Assembly: GCA_003235365.1 (NCBI GenBank)
Contig: QJWJ01000209.1
Coordinates: 1 to 64,000 of the forward strand
Source of the DNA: Deltaproteobacteria bacterium
GTDB taxonomy: Bacteria; Myxococcota_A; Polyangia; Polyangiales; Polyangiaceae
Reading direction: 5' to 3'
Length of the DNA: 64,000 nucleotides
A program made the position numbers and the translations under genes. The notes below the pieces were generated by a model that was not told the DNA's origin, did not search any database, and worked only from the letters and a program-made list of their open reading frames with translations. Below, piece by piece: positions 1 through 9,557 of the stretch (the stretch's first letter is position 1; each line of letters begins with the position of its first letter).

Positions 1-130
1 TGCCGTACCGGGTCCGCCAGCCTTTCCAACCACCTCGCAGCGGCGTGCAGCTGGCGCAGACGACGAGACACCCGGCGCCGGATCAGCGCCGTGTTGCGGT
101 ACTCGAACCTCGGAACTATGCTCCGCGCCC
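1..130. other. window edge upstream of hisD
   Basis: No gene can be assigned here. The hisD reading frame stays open to the window edge, but the residues it would add (rich in Ala, Pro, Thr) do not resemble histidinol dehydrogenase, so the ATG at 131 is preferred. A minus-strand frame starting at 132 and leaving the window is also open, but it is too short to judge. Confidence 0.4.
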
Positions 131-1450
131 ATGGCGACCGTCCGCACCCTTTCCTGCCAATCCCCCGATTTTTCGGTCAGCGTGGACGACCTGTGTTCAC
201 GGCTGCACGGCGGCAACCTGGTGAGCGCGGGCCAATCGAGCGTCGACGTGCCCCGCGTCGTCGCCGACATCCTGCAGCAGGTGCGAACCGGCGGTGATGC
301 GGCCGCCGCGCAGTTGGCTTCCAAGCTCGACAAGGCGACGATCACTCCGGCCACGTTGCGTGTGCCCCAGAGCCAACTCGACGCGGCGCATGCCGCCGCC
401 GATCCCCGATTTCTGGCGCTGATGCGCCAGGCGATCTCCAACATTCGGGAGTACCAGCAACACATTCTGTATCAGGCTCCCCCGCCCTTGCTTCGCGGCG
501 GTCGCAAGCTCGGCGTCCGCTACACGCCAGTCGAACGTGTCGCGGTCTACGTCCCCGGTGGCCAGGCGCTATACCCATCGACCGTGTTGATGACCGTCGT
601 GCCGGCGCAGGTTGCAGGCGTGCGCGAGATCGTGATGGTCTCTCCACCCACGGGCGGCGAGATCAATCCCATGGCCCTGGCCCTCGCCAAAGAACTGGGG
701 ATCGCCGAGGTCGTTCGTCTGGGGGGCGCAGTGGGGGTCGCTGCAGTGGCCTTCGGTACGGAAACCATCGCCAAGGTCGACAAGATCGTCGGCCCGGGCA
801 ACGCGTTCGTCGCCGAGGCCAAACGTCAACTGTTCGGTCGCGTCGGCATCGACTCCATTGCCGGCCCGAGCGAGGTGTTCATCGTCGCCGACGATTCGGC
901 CAATCCCGCGTGGGTTGCGGCCGACATGCTGGCACAAGCGGAGCACAACCCTGGCTCGGCGATCTTGGCCACCCCTTCAGCAACGCTGGCTGCGGCAGTG
1001 AGCGACGAGGTCGATGCTCAGCTGTCACGGCTCGAACGCGCTGAGATCACTCGCCCTTCGCTGCAGAACTACAGCGCGATCTTGGTCACGGAAAGCCTGG
1101 AGGCAGCCTGCGCTCTGGCCGACCGCTTCGCCACCGAGCACCTACAACTCGTCACGCGAAATAACGAACGGTGCGCCGCGCAGATCAACAACGCCGGCGC
1201 GATGTTCATCGGAGCATACAGCCCCGTCCCCGTCGGCGACTACTACGCGGGCCCGTCGCACGTGTTGCCGACTGGCGGTACGGCGCGGTTCTTCGGCCCA
1301 CTGTCTTGCAACGACTTTCTCAAAGCCACCAGCACCATCGAGTACGACGCGCGCGGTCTGGCCGACGATGGCCCGGCAATCATCGATTTTGCCGGACGTG
1401 AAGGGCTCACGGCGCACGCCAACTCCGTGAAGGTGCGTGGCGGAAGCTGA
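131..1450 (+). CDS. hisD: histidinol dehydrogenase
   Basis: This enzyme catalyses the last two steps of histidine synthesis, the four-electron NAD-dependent oxidation of L-histidinol to L-histidine in the cytoplasm. The 439 residues match the usual family length. Zinc-site residues are visible in the AQAEHNPGS segment (about 269-275), and the catalytic Glu-His pair in TEHLQL (about 336-337). The PGG and GPGNAF segments of the nucleotide and substrate region are also present. The ATG at 131 lacks a strong Shine-Dalgarno sequence. The next gene starts 2 bp after the stop, so the two are probably co-transcribed. No other his gene is in the window, although more may lie to the left. Confidence 0.95.
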   Translation: MATVRTLSCQSPDFSVSVDDLCSRLHGGNLVSAGQSSVDVPRVVADILQQVRTGGDAAAAQLASKLDKATITPATLRVPQSQLDAAHAAADPRFLALMRQAISNIREYQQHILYQAPPPLLRGGRKLGVRYTPVERVAVYVPGGQALYPSTVLMTVVPAQVAGVREIVMVSPPTGGEINPMALALAKELGIAEVVRLGGAVGVAAVAFGTETIAKVDKIVGPGNAFVAEAKRQLFGRVGIDSIAGPSEVFIVADDSANPAWVAADMLAQAEHNPGSAILATPSATLAAAVSDEVDAQLSRLERAEITRPSLQNYSAILVTESLEAACALADRFATEHLQLVTRNNERCAAQINNAGAMFIGAYSPVPVGDYYAGPSHVLPTGGTARFFGPLSCNDFLKATSTIEYDARGLADDGPAIIDFAGREGLTAHANSVKVRGGS

Positions 1451-1452
1451 AG

Positions 1453-2292
1453 ATGCGGCTCGTCCTCGAAGGCGGCGGAGTACGCGCCGCCTACTCAGCA
1501 GGTGTGTGCAAAGCGTTGATCGACGAGAACGTCGCGCGGCACGCCGTGGTCGGCAGCTCCTCCGGCTCGGTCAACGCTGCGTTCTTCGCCTCCGGACAGA
1601 CCGATACTCTCGTGAAGCTGTGGACCGAATTCGTCCCTGGCACGTACTTCATCAGCTGGCGACGTCAGTTGACGCCGTGGGCCGGTCCGGGTCTCGGCAT
1701 CGACCTGATGCTCGACGACGTGATCCTCGAAAATGGGTATCTCGATTTGCACGCCGCCACCCGCGGAGATCCGGCGTTGTTCATCACGGCGACGGACGTC
1801 GACGGCTGCATGGCCAAGGTCGCTCGTCCCAACGCCGACAATCTGATCGAATGGATGCGAGCTTCGCTGGCGCTGCCCGCCGCGTACAATCGAATCATCA
1901 GCGTCGACGGCGGGCACTACATCGACGGCGGTGTGGCTTCACCGGTGCCCTTCGACATCGACGAACTCGGGCAATTCCCAGGCCCGACCCTGGTGATCCT
2001 GACCCGCCACATCACGACGAAGAAGAGAGCCACCAACTGGTACGAGCGGGCGTTCATGCACACCATCGTGCCTCGCCGAGCTCGCAAGGCCACGCTCGCT
2101 CAGCATCAGCTGCACAACGCCACCATGCAGCGCCTTTCGGAAGCGATGGCGGCCGGGTCGGTGATGGTCTCCAACCCGCCGCCGAACATGCCGATCTCGC
2201 GACTGACGAAAGACCGCGTCGCGATCGAAGAAGGCGTGCACATGGGCATCGCCGAAGGGCGACGCTTGGCGAAGCTGCTCGCGAGCGAGTGA
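1453..2292 (+). CDS. patatin-like phospholipase
   Basis: Predicted serine lipid acyl hydrolase of the patatin family (279 residues). It shows the glycine-rich oxyanion motif EGGGVR at residues 6-11, the nucleophile elbow GSSSG at 34-38 (Ser36) and the partner aspartate in YIDGG (Asp158), which together form the Ser-Asp dyad. No signal peptide or membrane segment is visible, so it is probably cytoplasmic, as for the bacterial YjjU-like group. It starts 2 bp after hisD, which suggests translational coupling. No functional link to histidine synthesis is known. The lipid substrate cannot be predicted. Confidence 0.88.
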   Translation: MRLVLEGGGVRAAYSAGVCKALIDENVARHAVVGSSSGSVNAAFFASGQTDTLVKLWTEFVPGTYFISWRRQLTPWAGPGLGIDLMLDDVILENGYLDLHAATRGDPALFITATDVDGCMAKVARPNADNLIEWMRASLALPAAYNRIISVDGGHYIDGGVASPVPFDIDELGQFPGPTLVILTRHITTKKRATNWYERAFMHTIVPRRARKATLAQHQLHNATMQRLSEAMAAGSVMVSNPPPNMPISRLTKDRVAIEEGVHMGIAEGRRLAKLLASE

Positions 2293-2311
2293 GTCCGCCA
2301 AGCGGCGCGCA

Positions 2312-4606
2312 TCAGAAGCGCGCTTCGACCTTGAGGTTGGGCAGAAAGATGGGGCCGACCGTCGTATTGGTGCACTCCTCAGGTTGGGCCGGATTGCACA
2401 CGCGCCGGATCGTTTCGCGGCTGAACGTGGCGTTGAGCAGCTCCGCAACCACCGACAGGTAGGAGTCTCCCTCGAAGCGAAAACGACGCTCGAGCCGAAG
2501 GTCGGCGCGCACGAATGGTGGTGCGCGCCCCTGATCGAACACGCGACGTTGCCCTTGCGCTTCGAGCCGACCCGGAACCCCACTGTAGGCAACTCCACGC
2601 GCGCCCAGTCGCCAGTTCGGGCCCAAAGTGTACATCCCCGCGAGGTTGACGACGTGGGTTCGATCCGAGCCCGCCAGCGTCGTGAAGGTGTCGAACGTGC
2701 GCGTGGAGCGTGACAGCGTGTAGCTGAGCAATGCTCCAAAGCGACGCGTCAAGGGCCGACGCACCGACAGTTCGAGGCCGAGTGAGCGCGCAGTAGGTCG
2801 TTGGCGGGCCTCACTGGCATTGATGGCGAAGCTCTGCGTCGAAGAAACCGGGTCGGTGACGTCGAAAATGACGTTCTGGAACACTGACGCAACACCAAAC
2901 AGGTCCCAGGGCAACTCGGCTTCGACGCCGGAGCTCGTGTGAACCGCCGTCTGCAACCCGCCGGACAGGCCCGCCACACGCGCGCCGGGAACGTTGGGAA
3001 CGTAGTTCGGCGTCTGATGCGAGATCCCGACACCGTGAACGGTCTCAACGCCGTCGGTGACGCGTAGCCTGGCCGTGATGCGCGGATCGATCCCCACTTC
3101 GCTCTCTTCACCCGAGCGATACAGATCGACGCGCACGCCTGGCACGACTGTCACCCAGCGGTCGGGTTGCCAGGAAAGATCGGTGAAGCCACCGTAGGCA
3201 CTATCTCCGCGACTACGGAACAAGTCGCGCAGATCGGAAAAATCCGCCGAACGCGAATCCAGCTCCAGATCGAAGCTATCGACACTGAAACTCAAACCCG
3301 AGCGCCACAAGAGCGTCGGGTCGATGCGATGCTCGACTCTCAAGCGCCCGGCGATCATCTTGTCGAGCAGCTTTCCCTCGGCCCAATGCGTGCGGTCGAT
3401 CCCCAGCGTCACGCCAGCGCGCGCGTGCGTGTCGGAGTCGAAGTCGTGCCGGTAGCGCAGATCGACACGGTGAAACTCGGTCCCGAAGAAATCGTCGAGC
3501 TGGTCCTCGAGGTAGTCGAACGCACCGAGGACGAATACGCCGATGGTATCTCGAGGTGACAAGTCGTACTCGATCAGGCTCTGGTAGTTCCAGAATTCGA
3601 GAGAAGTGGGCGTCACCGCACTGACCAACGCGCCGAGATAGGAGTAGCGCCCACCGATGAACATGTTACCCTGACCGTCGGCGAACGGCGTTTCGACATA
3701 CCCACCGGAGTCGAAGATGCCCACCTCGACACGGTAGTCCGGCTCGTAGCGTTCGGTGCGCAGGTCGGCGGCCAGAATTGCACCCGCAAATCTTCCATAG
3801 GACGCGGGGTAAGGCCCCGGGTACAGGGTCACGCGTTCCATCAACTCCGGGTGAATCACGCTCGGCCCCAAGAATGCGTGGTACAGCAGCGGGATGCGCA
3901 CCTCATCGATGAAGGTGCCCATGTTGGCGGGGGGGGCCCCGCGCACGTAATACAAGGGAAGGCCCGACAGCGTGGGACTGACGCCGGGCATGGTCTCGAC
4001 GGCGCGCAGCGGATCACCCAGCGCGCCGGGAACCTGCCGAGCCTCCGCGCGGGTGAAGCTCACGGCACCAGCCGGCCGCTCTCCTTCGACGGTAACCTCG
4101 ACGGCCGCAGCAACGTGCGCTTCCGCGGTTCCTCTCGCCTCGCTGGGGGTAGGGGGTTGTCCCCCTTCGGGCGGCTCGAGATCGGGTTGGTCGGGCGCCT
4201 TTTTGGGTGGAGCACCGGCGGGAGCAACGAACCGAACCTCGAACTGGATCTTTGCGGGAACGACGTCGTCACCTCGACGTGCCGGCTCGAAGCGCCAGGT
4301 CGCCGACGCGGTAACGGCTTGAGACGCGAAGGGTTCGTCCCCGGCCAACACATCGACGTCACGCACCGACCCGTCACGATCGACCACGAACTGCAGTACG
4401 ACGACCGCGTCCCCTTCACCACCGATGGGATAGTCGACGCCCGTTTCCACCGCAGCGGGTGGGACGACCTTCAAACTGCTGGCCGGCGCTTCGATTGTCT
4501 CACCATCCTGCGCCCACGCCAAACTGGCAGGGGTGCTGCAGACGCCACCGACGACGACGAACACGAAGGTGCGCGCAAAGACGCTTCGTTGCACCAAACT
4601 GCTCAC
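2312..4606 (-). CDS. TonB-dependent outer-membrane receptor with fused TonB C-terminal domain
   Basis: Outer-membrane active-transport receptor. From the N-terminus: a signal peptide ending near LAWAQ, a TonB C-terminal-like domain of about 85 residues (a run from VVLQFVVDRDGSV to PAKIQFEVRFV), a Pro/Glu-rich linker, a plug domain (LYYVRGAPPANM ... ERVTLYPGPYPASYGRFAG) and a long beta-barrel ending in the aromatic outer-membrane signature VEARF. Two cysteines lie in the last loop. The frame also opens at a TTG at 4651; the GTG at 4606 gives a more normal signal peptide (about 764 residues), but neither has a clear ribosome site. The cargo is unknown. It is divergent from the lipoprotein gene at 4755 and convergent with the patatin gene. 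Confidence 0.87.
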   Translation of the reverse strand: MSSLVQRSVFARTFVFVVVGGVCSTPASLAWAQDGETIEAPASSLKVVPPAAVETGVDYPIGGEGDAVVVLQFVVDRDGSVRDVDVLAGDEPFASQAVTASATWRFEPARRGDDVVPAKIQFEVRFVAPAGAPPKKAPDQPDLEPPEGGQPPTPSEARGTAEAHVAAAVEVTVEGERPAGAVSFTRAEARQVPGALGDPLRAVETMPGVSPTLSGLPLYYVRGAPPANMGTFIDEVRIPLLYHAFLGPSVIHPELMERVTLYPGPYPASYGRFAGAILAADLRTERYEPDYRVEVGIFDSGGYVETPFADGQGNMFIGGRYSYLGALVSAVTPTSLEFWNYQSLIEYDLSPRDTIGVFVLGAFDYLEDQLDDFFGTEFHRVDLRYRHDFDSDTHARAGVTLGIDRTHWAEGKLLDKMIAGRLRVEHRIDPTLLWRSGLSFSVDSFDLELDSRSADFSDLRDLFRSRGDSAYGGFTDLSWQPDRWVTVVPGVRVDLYRSGEESEVGIDPRITARLRVTDGVETVHGVGISHQTPNYVPNVPGARVAGLSGGLQTAVHTSSGVEAELPWDLFGVASVFQNVIFDVTDPVSSTQSFAINASEARQRPTARSLGLELSVRRPLTRRFGALLSYTLSRSTRTFDTFTTLAGSDRTHVVNLAGMYTLGPNWRLGARGVAYSGVPGRLEAQGQRRVFDQGRAPPFVRADLRLERRFRFEGDSYLSVVAELLNATFSRETIRRVCNPAQPEECTNTTVGPIFLPNLKVEARF

Positions 4607-4754
4607 TTTTGTGTTCGAAAGTCCCTGGACGCGGGCTGCGCCCAATCCCAAGCTACAGGGCCGTCGACGAACCTCTTGTGCATCGACGCAAACCTATCTC
4701 GAACTCGCCCCGAAATCTCGGAGAAAGAACGCGGGACTCAAAGGCTCCAAACTC

Positions 4755-6521
4755 ATGAACGCGCTGCGCCAAGCTCAACCAGCATCCATCCCAAGACGTC
4801 CCATGGGCGGTAGCCCCGGCGCACCCCGACCAAACGCGCCTCGAAACCGCCTGACGTCGTTGCTGTCGGTGACTTCGACGAGCGTCGCGCTGTTGTGTGG
4901 GTGCGAGATCCGCAACAGCTTTCAGGAGGCCGCGCAAGAGTTGGCCAATCCCGATCCAGAAACCGTCGAGGAAGGTGGACGACTCGTCGTCGAGGGTTCG
5001 TTTCGCAACTTGCGCTTCGACGGGAGCACGGCGGACGACGCGTTCGTGGTCGCGATCGAAAGCAAACAAGAACTGATCATCACGCCGTTCTCTGGCGCCA
5101 AGGGCTGCAGCGCGGGTCCCGCGACACGCTTCGTGGAATCGGTCAGTCGCACCAACGACGAAGATGCACACCTCGATTCCCGGATCCCGTTCGAGGTTCC
5201 TGCCACCGACGATGAACCGCGAACTCTGCGGTTCACCAACTTCGCCTGCGACCTCGATTCGGTGTCCGTCCCCAACGGTGACCTTCCACTCGATCGTAGC
5301 TTCGCCAAAGAGCCGGGAGTGCTGGTTCAAAATCGGGTGGACGGTGAACTGTACTTCGTCAGCCCGTGGGACGACAGAAAGACCCGCATCGCCTCCAAGC
5401 TCCAGCCGATCTACGGCGGGGACCTCGGCTGGATCGCTCCTGGAATCGACAACAAAACCTGGCTTTGGACTCTCGAAGACGGACAGGTCGTCGCACGCGA
5501 CGCAAACTTCGACGAGGTACTGCGCGTCGGAAAGGACGTTGCCTCGATCGTCCTCAGTGCGGGTGGCGCGGACGGCCCCATGCTCGGGTTGCGCCAACGA
5601 GACGGCACACTGTCGTACACCCTCGCCGGCGATCCAGACAAGTCGACCGTCGTCGACACAGACGCCTGCGGCGTGCAGTTCAACACGGGTGCGCACGGTC
5701 GGGAGCTGGTGTACTTCTCTCCTTGCGGCGACCGCAACCTCAACGTGTTCGAGCTGGAAACCGATACCCACCGCACCATCCGGTCGGGGATCGTCGACTA
5801 CCGAATCGTCGGCGACACGGAAACGGGACCGGTGTTACTCTACGTCACTGAACCCACCACCGAACCGGGGATCGGAACGGTATGGGCTAGGTGGGGCCAA
5901 AACGAGCCCATCAAGCTCGGGGAGTCTGGCAACCTGCGCCTGGCGCGGTTTTCGAGCAGCAAGCGCCGCGCGCGGATCGTGCTCGATTGGAGCGGCGAAA
6001 GCGGAGCACTGTATTCAGGGGTTCTCGGCGAGGAGATGGAAAAGATCGCCGACGCCGTCGCCTACTACGGCTCGGCGGGTGTCATCACCGACTTCGATGG
6101 CAACAACGGCGACTTGTACGCCCTCGACGACGACGAGCTCACTCCGATCATCAAGAACGTCTCGACTCGAGGGATCCGCACGGACGCCCAAAAGGACCGA
6201 GCCCTATTTCTCAGTGACTTCGACGGCGTCGAAGGGCAGCTGACGCTGGTCGAATCAGGCGTGGTGCGACGAATGACCAAGCGTGTCCGGCCCGGGGCGT
6301 ATCAGTTCACCGCGTTGCTGCCGATGGTGACCCTGCTGAGCGATCTCGACGAAGAGACGAACACCGCGACCTTGCGGCTGCATCGCACCGATCGCGACGA
6401 GGTGCTGCACATCGCCGACGGCGTCGTCGAAACGGTCGAAGTCGCCTGGCCCACGGAGGGCCTGCTGTACAGTGCTCCAGCGGCGGATCCACCGGGCATC
6501 TACTTCGCGCGCGCGCTCTGA
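4755..6521 (+). CDS. large lipoprotein of unknown function, propeller-like
   Basis: A 588-residue secreted protein. The N-terminus has a basic region, a hydrophobic stretch (SLLSVTSTSVALL) and a lipobox-like LCGC, so it is probably a lipoprotein. The body is made of repeated short strands with Asp/Gly turns, such as LYFVSPWDD, LLYVTEP and YALDDDE, a pattern typical of TolB- or WD40-like beta-propellers. No catalytic motif was recognised. The start at 4755 is chosen for its signal peptide; a second ATG at 4803 would also keep it. The gene shares its promoter region with the divergent TonB-dependent receptor, so the pair may act on one substrate, but that is inference. Confidence 0.75.
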   Translation: MNALRQAQPASIPRRPMGGSPGAPRPNAPRNRLTSLLSVTSTSVALLCGCEIRNSFQEAAQELANPDPETVEEGGRLVVEGSFRNLRFDGSTADDAFVVAIESKQELIITPFSGAKGCSAGPATRFVESVSRTNDEDAHLDSRIPFEVPATDDEPRTLRFTNFACDLDSVSVPNGDLPLDRSFAKEPGVLVQNRVDGELYFVSPWDDRKTRIASKLQPIYGGDLGWIAPGIDNKTWLWTLEDGQVVARDANFDEVLRVGKDVASIVLSAGGADGPMLGLRQRDGTLSYTLAGDPDKSTVVDTDACGVQFNTGAHGRELVYFSPCGDRNLNVFELETDTHRTIRSGIVDYRIVGDTETGPVLLYVTEPTTEPGIGTVWARWGQNEPIKLGESGNLRLARFSSSKRRARIVLDWSGESGALYSGVLGEEMEKIADAVAYYGSAGVITDFDGNNGDLYALDDDELTPIIKNVSTRGIRTDAQKDRALFLSDFDGVEGQLTLVESGVVRRMTKRVRPGAYQFTALLPMVTLLSDLDEETNTATLRLHRTDRDEVLHIADGVVETVEVAWPTEGLLYSAPAADPPGIYFARAL

Positions 6522-6797
6522 CGCGCGTCGCCACGCGCCGGGGCGCCACGGGTCTGGCCGCGGGGCCGCGAAAGGCCGCTCACCGGGCGACGTCCTGCAA
6601 CCCATTCCCGGGTCGCCGATTTTCGGGGGCCCGACTCCCAGAACGCTCGACGCCGCGAGACCGTGCAAGTATCAGTGGTCGAGACCGACCGTGTACCTCC
6701 GCGCCACGTTCAACTGGATCCCACGACGCTCGAGTCCGCTCCGCGGCGCCGCCGCGCACGCCGAGCCGACGGCGACATCGCAGCCTGGAGAGACCCC

Positions 6798-7499
6798 GTG
6801 ACCCTGAGAAACACACCGAAGAAGAACGGGGGACCCAAACCCCGCTCCGGGAAATCGAAGACGCGCACACCTCGAGGAAGATCCGTCGCGCCGGCCGCGC
6901 CGACCACCGCCGAAACGGACAGAGCTCGCGAAAGCCTGCGTGTGCTGCTCGGCTACATCGGCGACGATCCCGAGCGTGAGGGATTACTGGAAACCCCCGA
7001 CCGCGTGCTTCGCTCCTACGAAGAGCACTTTGCGGGGTACAAGCAGGATCCAAGCGAATACCTGGCCAAGACGTTCAGCGAAGTGGAAGGCTACGACGAG
7101 TTGGTCCTCGTCAGCGACATCGAGGTGCTCAGCCATTGCGAACACCACCTCGTGCCCTTCGTGGGCAAAGCCCACGTCGCGTACATTCCCGACGGTCGCG
7201 TCGTCGGCCTCTCGAAACTGGCGCGCGTGGTCGACGTGTTCGCCAAGCGCCTACAAGTGCAAGAGAAGCTGACAGCGCAAATCGCTGGCGCCATCCAAGA
7301 GCACCTACGTCCACTGGGCGTCGCGGTCGTGCTGCAGTGCCAACACTTCTGCATGTGCTATCGCGGTGTTCGCAAGCCTGGTTCCTGGACCACGACCAGC
7401 AAGCTCCACGGCTTGTTCCTGTCCGATTCGGCGTCGCGCATGGAGCTGCTCACGTTGATCGGCCTGCACCGTGAAATCGGTGGGGCTGGCGGCGCCTGA
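6798..7499 (+). CDS. folE: GTP cyclohydrolase I
   Basis: Converts GTP to 7,8-dihydroneopterin triphosphate, the first step of folate and pterin synthesis. The zinc ligands are visible as Cys114 and His117 in [10 protein letters not shown] and Cys185 in QCQHFCM, followed by the conserved RGVRKPG. The start is GTG at 6798, preceded by GGAGAG at 6787-6792 with good spacing, giving 233 residues. The first 40 residues are a basic Lys/Arg/Pro-rich tail outside the usual domain. It stands alone behind a 276-bp gap in which no folate riboswitch consensus was recognised. Confidence 0.95.
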   Translation: MTLRNTPKKNGGPKPRSGKSKTRTPRGRSVAPAAPTTAETDRARESLRVLLGYIGDDPEREGLLETPDRVLRSYEEHFAGYKQDPSEYLAKTFSEVEGYDELVLVSDIEVLSHCEHHLVPFVGKAHVAYIPDGRVVGLSKLARVVDVFAKRLQVQEKLTAQIAGAIQEHLRPLGVAVVLQCQHFCMCYRGVRKPGSWTTTSKLHGLFLSDSASRMELLTLIGLHREIGGAGGA

Positions 7500-7528
7500 A
7501 CGCCGACGAACCCCGGTGTCATCCAGGC

Positions 7529-8431
7529 ATGCCCAATCTAGCAGCAATCGACATCGGCACGAACTCGATACGCCTCTTGATCGAAGGTGACGGCGGCCGT
7601 GAGCTGACGCGAGAAATGCACATCACGCGCCTCGGACAGGATGTCGACGCGACGTCACGACTCCAGCCGAGCGCAATCGATCGAACACTGAAGGTATTGG
7701 CCCAGTACGCGCGATTGCTCGAAGCCAATCAAGTGGAGCAAGTGCGAATGACTGCGACGAGCGCCGCTCGGGACGCCGTCAATCGACAGGAATTCTTCGA
7801 CGCAGTGCGAGCCGTGATCGGCAAAGAACCGGAGCTGTTGCCAGGCGACGAAGAGGCACGCCTGTCGTTCGCTGGCGCGACGGCAAGTCTCGGCGATACT
7901 GGCACACCCCGTGTGGTATTCGACATCGGCGGTGGCTCGACGGAGTTCGCACGCGGTTGTACTCAGCCGGAGTCGTTCATCTCGTTGGACGTGGGCAGCG
8001 TGCGTATCACCGAGCGGTTCCTCGAAAGCGATCCACCAGCCGACACTGAACGCGCAGGGGCGACACGATACGTCAGTGACTTGCTCCGACAGGCAAACCA
8101 GAGGTTGAGAGCGGACGGTCACGAGCAGTGGGTCGGCCTCGCTGGAACGGTGTCTACCTTTGCCGCCGCCTCTGCAGGGATCTCCCACTACGACCCACAG
8201 ATCACGCATCGATTCGCGCTGCGGCGGGACCACGTCGTCCGCTTCACCGACGAGCTGTTTGCAGTGCGAACCCAACGAAGGGCGGGGCTGCTGATGGAGC
8301 CTCAACGCGCCGAGGTCATCGTCGGTGGTGCAGTCATCCTCACGGCGATCTTCGACGTGTTCGAACTCGATCGAATAATCGTGTCAGAGAGGGACATCCT
8401 CGACGGACTCATCGCGTCGCTCAGAAGCTGA
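7529..8431 (+). CDS. Ppx/GppA-type phosphatase, single domain
   Basis: Member of the exopolyphosphatase / guanosine pentaphosphate phosphatase family of the actin-like ATPase fold. The phosphate-1 motif AAIDIGTNSIRLLI is at residues 5-18, and the phosphate-2 motif FDIGGGSTEF is near residue 131. At 300 residues it holds only the two-lobed ASKHA core and lacks the C-terminal HD region of full-length Ppx. Proteins of this length are common and their substrate (polyphosphate or pppGpp) is not settled by sequence. It starts 30 bp after folE on the same strand. Confidence 0.88.
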   Translation: MPNLAAIDIGTNSIRLLIEGDGGRELTREMHITRLGQDVDATSRLQPSAIDRTLKVLAQYARLLEANQVEQVRMTATSAARDAVNRQEFFDAVRAVIGKEPELLPGDEEARLSFAGATASLGDTGTPRVVFDIGGGSTEFARGCTQPESFISLDVGSVRITERFLESDPPADTERAGATRYVSDLLRQANQRLRADGHEQWVGLAGTVSTFAAASAGISHYDPQITHRFALRRDHVVRFTDELFAVRTQRRAGLLMEPQRAEVIVGGAVILTAIFDVFELDRIIVSERDILDGLIASLRS

Positions 8432-8501
8432 ATCGAGTCTGCCCACCCCAGCGGCGGGTCAATCGGGACGCCACCACCGAGCACTTCGATGGGAACAGCG
8501 G

Positions 8502-8885
8502 CTACTGCATGTTGCGAGGGTCACGCAACGCGAACGGAGGGATGGCGACGTCGAACACGTCTCCCCGTTCCGTCGTCATTTGGTAACTCCCCTGCATCGA
8601 GCCGAACGGCGTCTTGAGTGGGCACCCCGAGCTATAGCGAAATGTCTCGCCGGGTCCGAGCACTGGCCGTTCACCTACCACACCCGGTCCTCGGACTTCT
8701 TCGACCGCGCCGTGTGCGTCGGTGATGCGCCAGTGCCGCGTCAGCAACTGGACGGTCTGCTCACCCTGGTTCTCGATCTCTACATCGTATACGAAGAACC
8801 ACAACCTGCGCGCAGGGTCGGAGTGATCCGGTGCATGTCTTGCTTGCACGGACACACGAACGTTGCGCGTCGTCAGACTAGCCAA
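8502..8885 (-). CDS. apaG: ApaG domain protein (Co2+/Mg2+ efflux-associated)
   Basis: A 127-residue single-domain ApaG protein with an immunoglobulin-like beta sandwich. Conserved features are the FFVYDVEIENQG strand, LLTRHWRITD, the glycine-rich GPGVVGERPVLGPGE turn and the SSGCPLKTPFGSMQGSY segment. The molecular role of ApaG is still poorly defined; it has been tied to metal efflux and acid or nucleotide stress phenotypes. It is convergent with the upstream phosphatase gene and stands alone. Confidence 0.93.
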   Translation of the reverse strand: MASLTTRNVRVSVQARHAPDHSDPARRLWFFVYDVEIENQGEQTVQLLTRHWRITDAHGAVEEVRGPGVVGERPVLGPGETFRYSSGCPLKTPFGSMQGSYQMTTERGDVFDVAIPPFALRDPRNMQ

Positions 8886-9056
8886 AGCGACACGTGCTTA
8901 GCAGGCAACCGCACAGCCGATCTAGTCCCAAAACGAATCGATTCCGTTCTCGCTAGGACGGGTTCTCTGTGTTGCGATGGAACGGAACTCGCGCGAGCCC
9001 GATCTTGGGGGTAGAAAGCAACGGAGAGGGTCGTAGACCCGACAGAACAGCTTCTC

Positions 9057-9551
9057 ATGCCCCTGTCTTTTGGTACTACATTCAATCGATGGTTGCCTGC
9101 ATTTCACCCGCGAGGGGCAGCCGCACTACTTCTCAGCCTGTTCGCGTGCACGTCAGCGGCGTGCAACGAACTTCCCGCGCGCGCGGCGCACGACGCGCCG
9201 CGAGTGCTGAGTCCAACTCAGCGCGAGCGAGCGACCGAGCGCGGTCGGATGTTTCGTGACCCGGGCGGCGAGGGCCCTCGCGCTCATCGCTTCGAACACC
9301 TGACTGGCCATGGCGGCCCCAGGATCCACACCGACTCCCACACGTCGATCTTCGTCGTGACAGGTCGGACGACGATCATGGTCGATGGACACTCCATCCT
9401 GCTGCGCCCCGGCCAAAGTGTCGACATCCCCGCCGGACACTGGTACAGCGCCAGTACCGTCGGGCCTCCCGGTTCCTTGTATTACGTCTTCGTCGACACG
9501 CTCGCGCCGGTCGCCGTCAACAGCCCGAGGTCACCCTTCTCCCTACCCTGA
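9057..9551 (+). CDS. exported cupin-domain protein
   Basis: A 164-residue protein with an N-terminal export signal (ALLLSLFACTSAAC) containing one or two possible lipobox cysteines. It is followed by a single cupin barrel: GGPRIHTDSHTSIFVVTGR carries the metal-binding His pair of motif 1, and LRPGQSVDIPAGHWYSA is motif 2 with its His. It is probably a periplasmic or membrane-anchored metal-binding cupin. The ligand or reaction is unknown. It ends 6 bp before mutM and may be co-transcribed with it. Confidence 0.8.
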   Translation: MPLSFGTTFNRWLPAFHPRGAAALLLSLFACTSAACNELPARAAHDAPRVLSPTQRERATERGRMFRDPGGEGPRAHRFEHLTGHGGPRIHTDSHTSIFVVTGRTTIMVDGHSILLRPGQSVDIPAGHWYSASTVGPPGSLYYVFVDTLAPVAVNSPRSPFSLP

Positions 9552-9557
9552 TCGAAC

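Noticed and set aside
6522-6797. folate (THF) riboswitch before folE
   Set aside because: The gap is 276 bp, but no recognisable conserved core or compact pairing was found.
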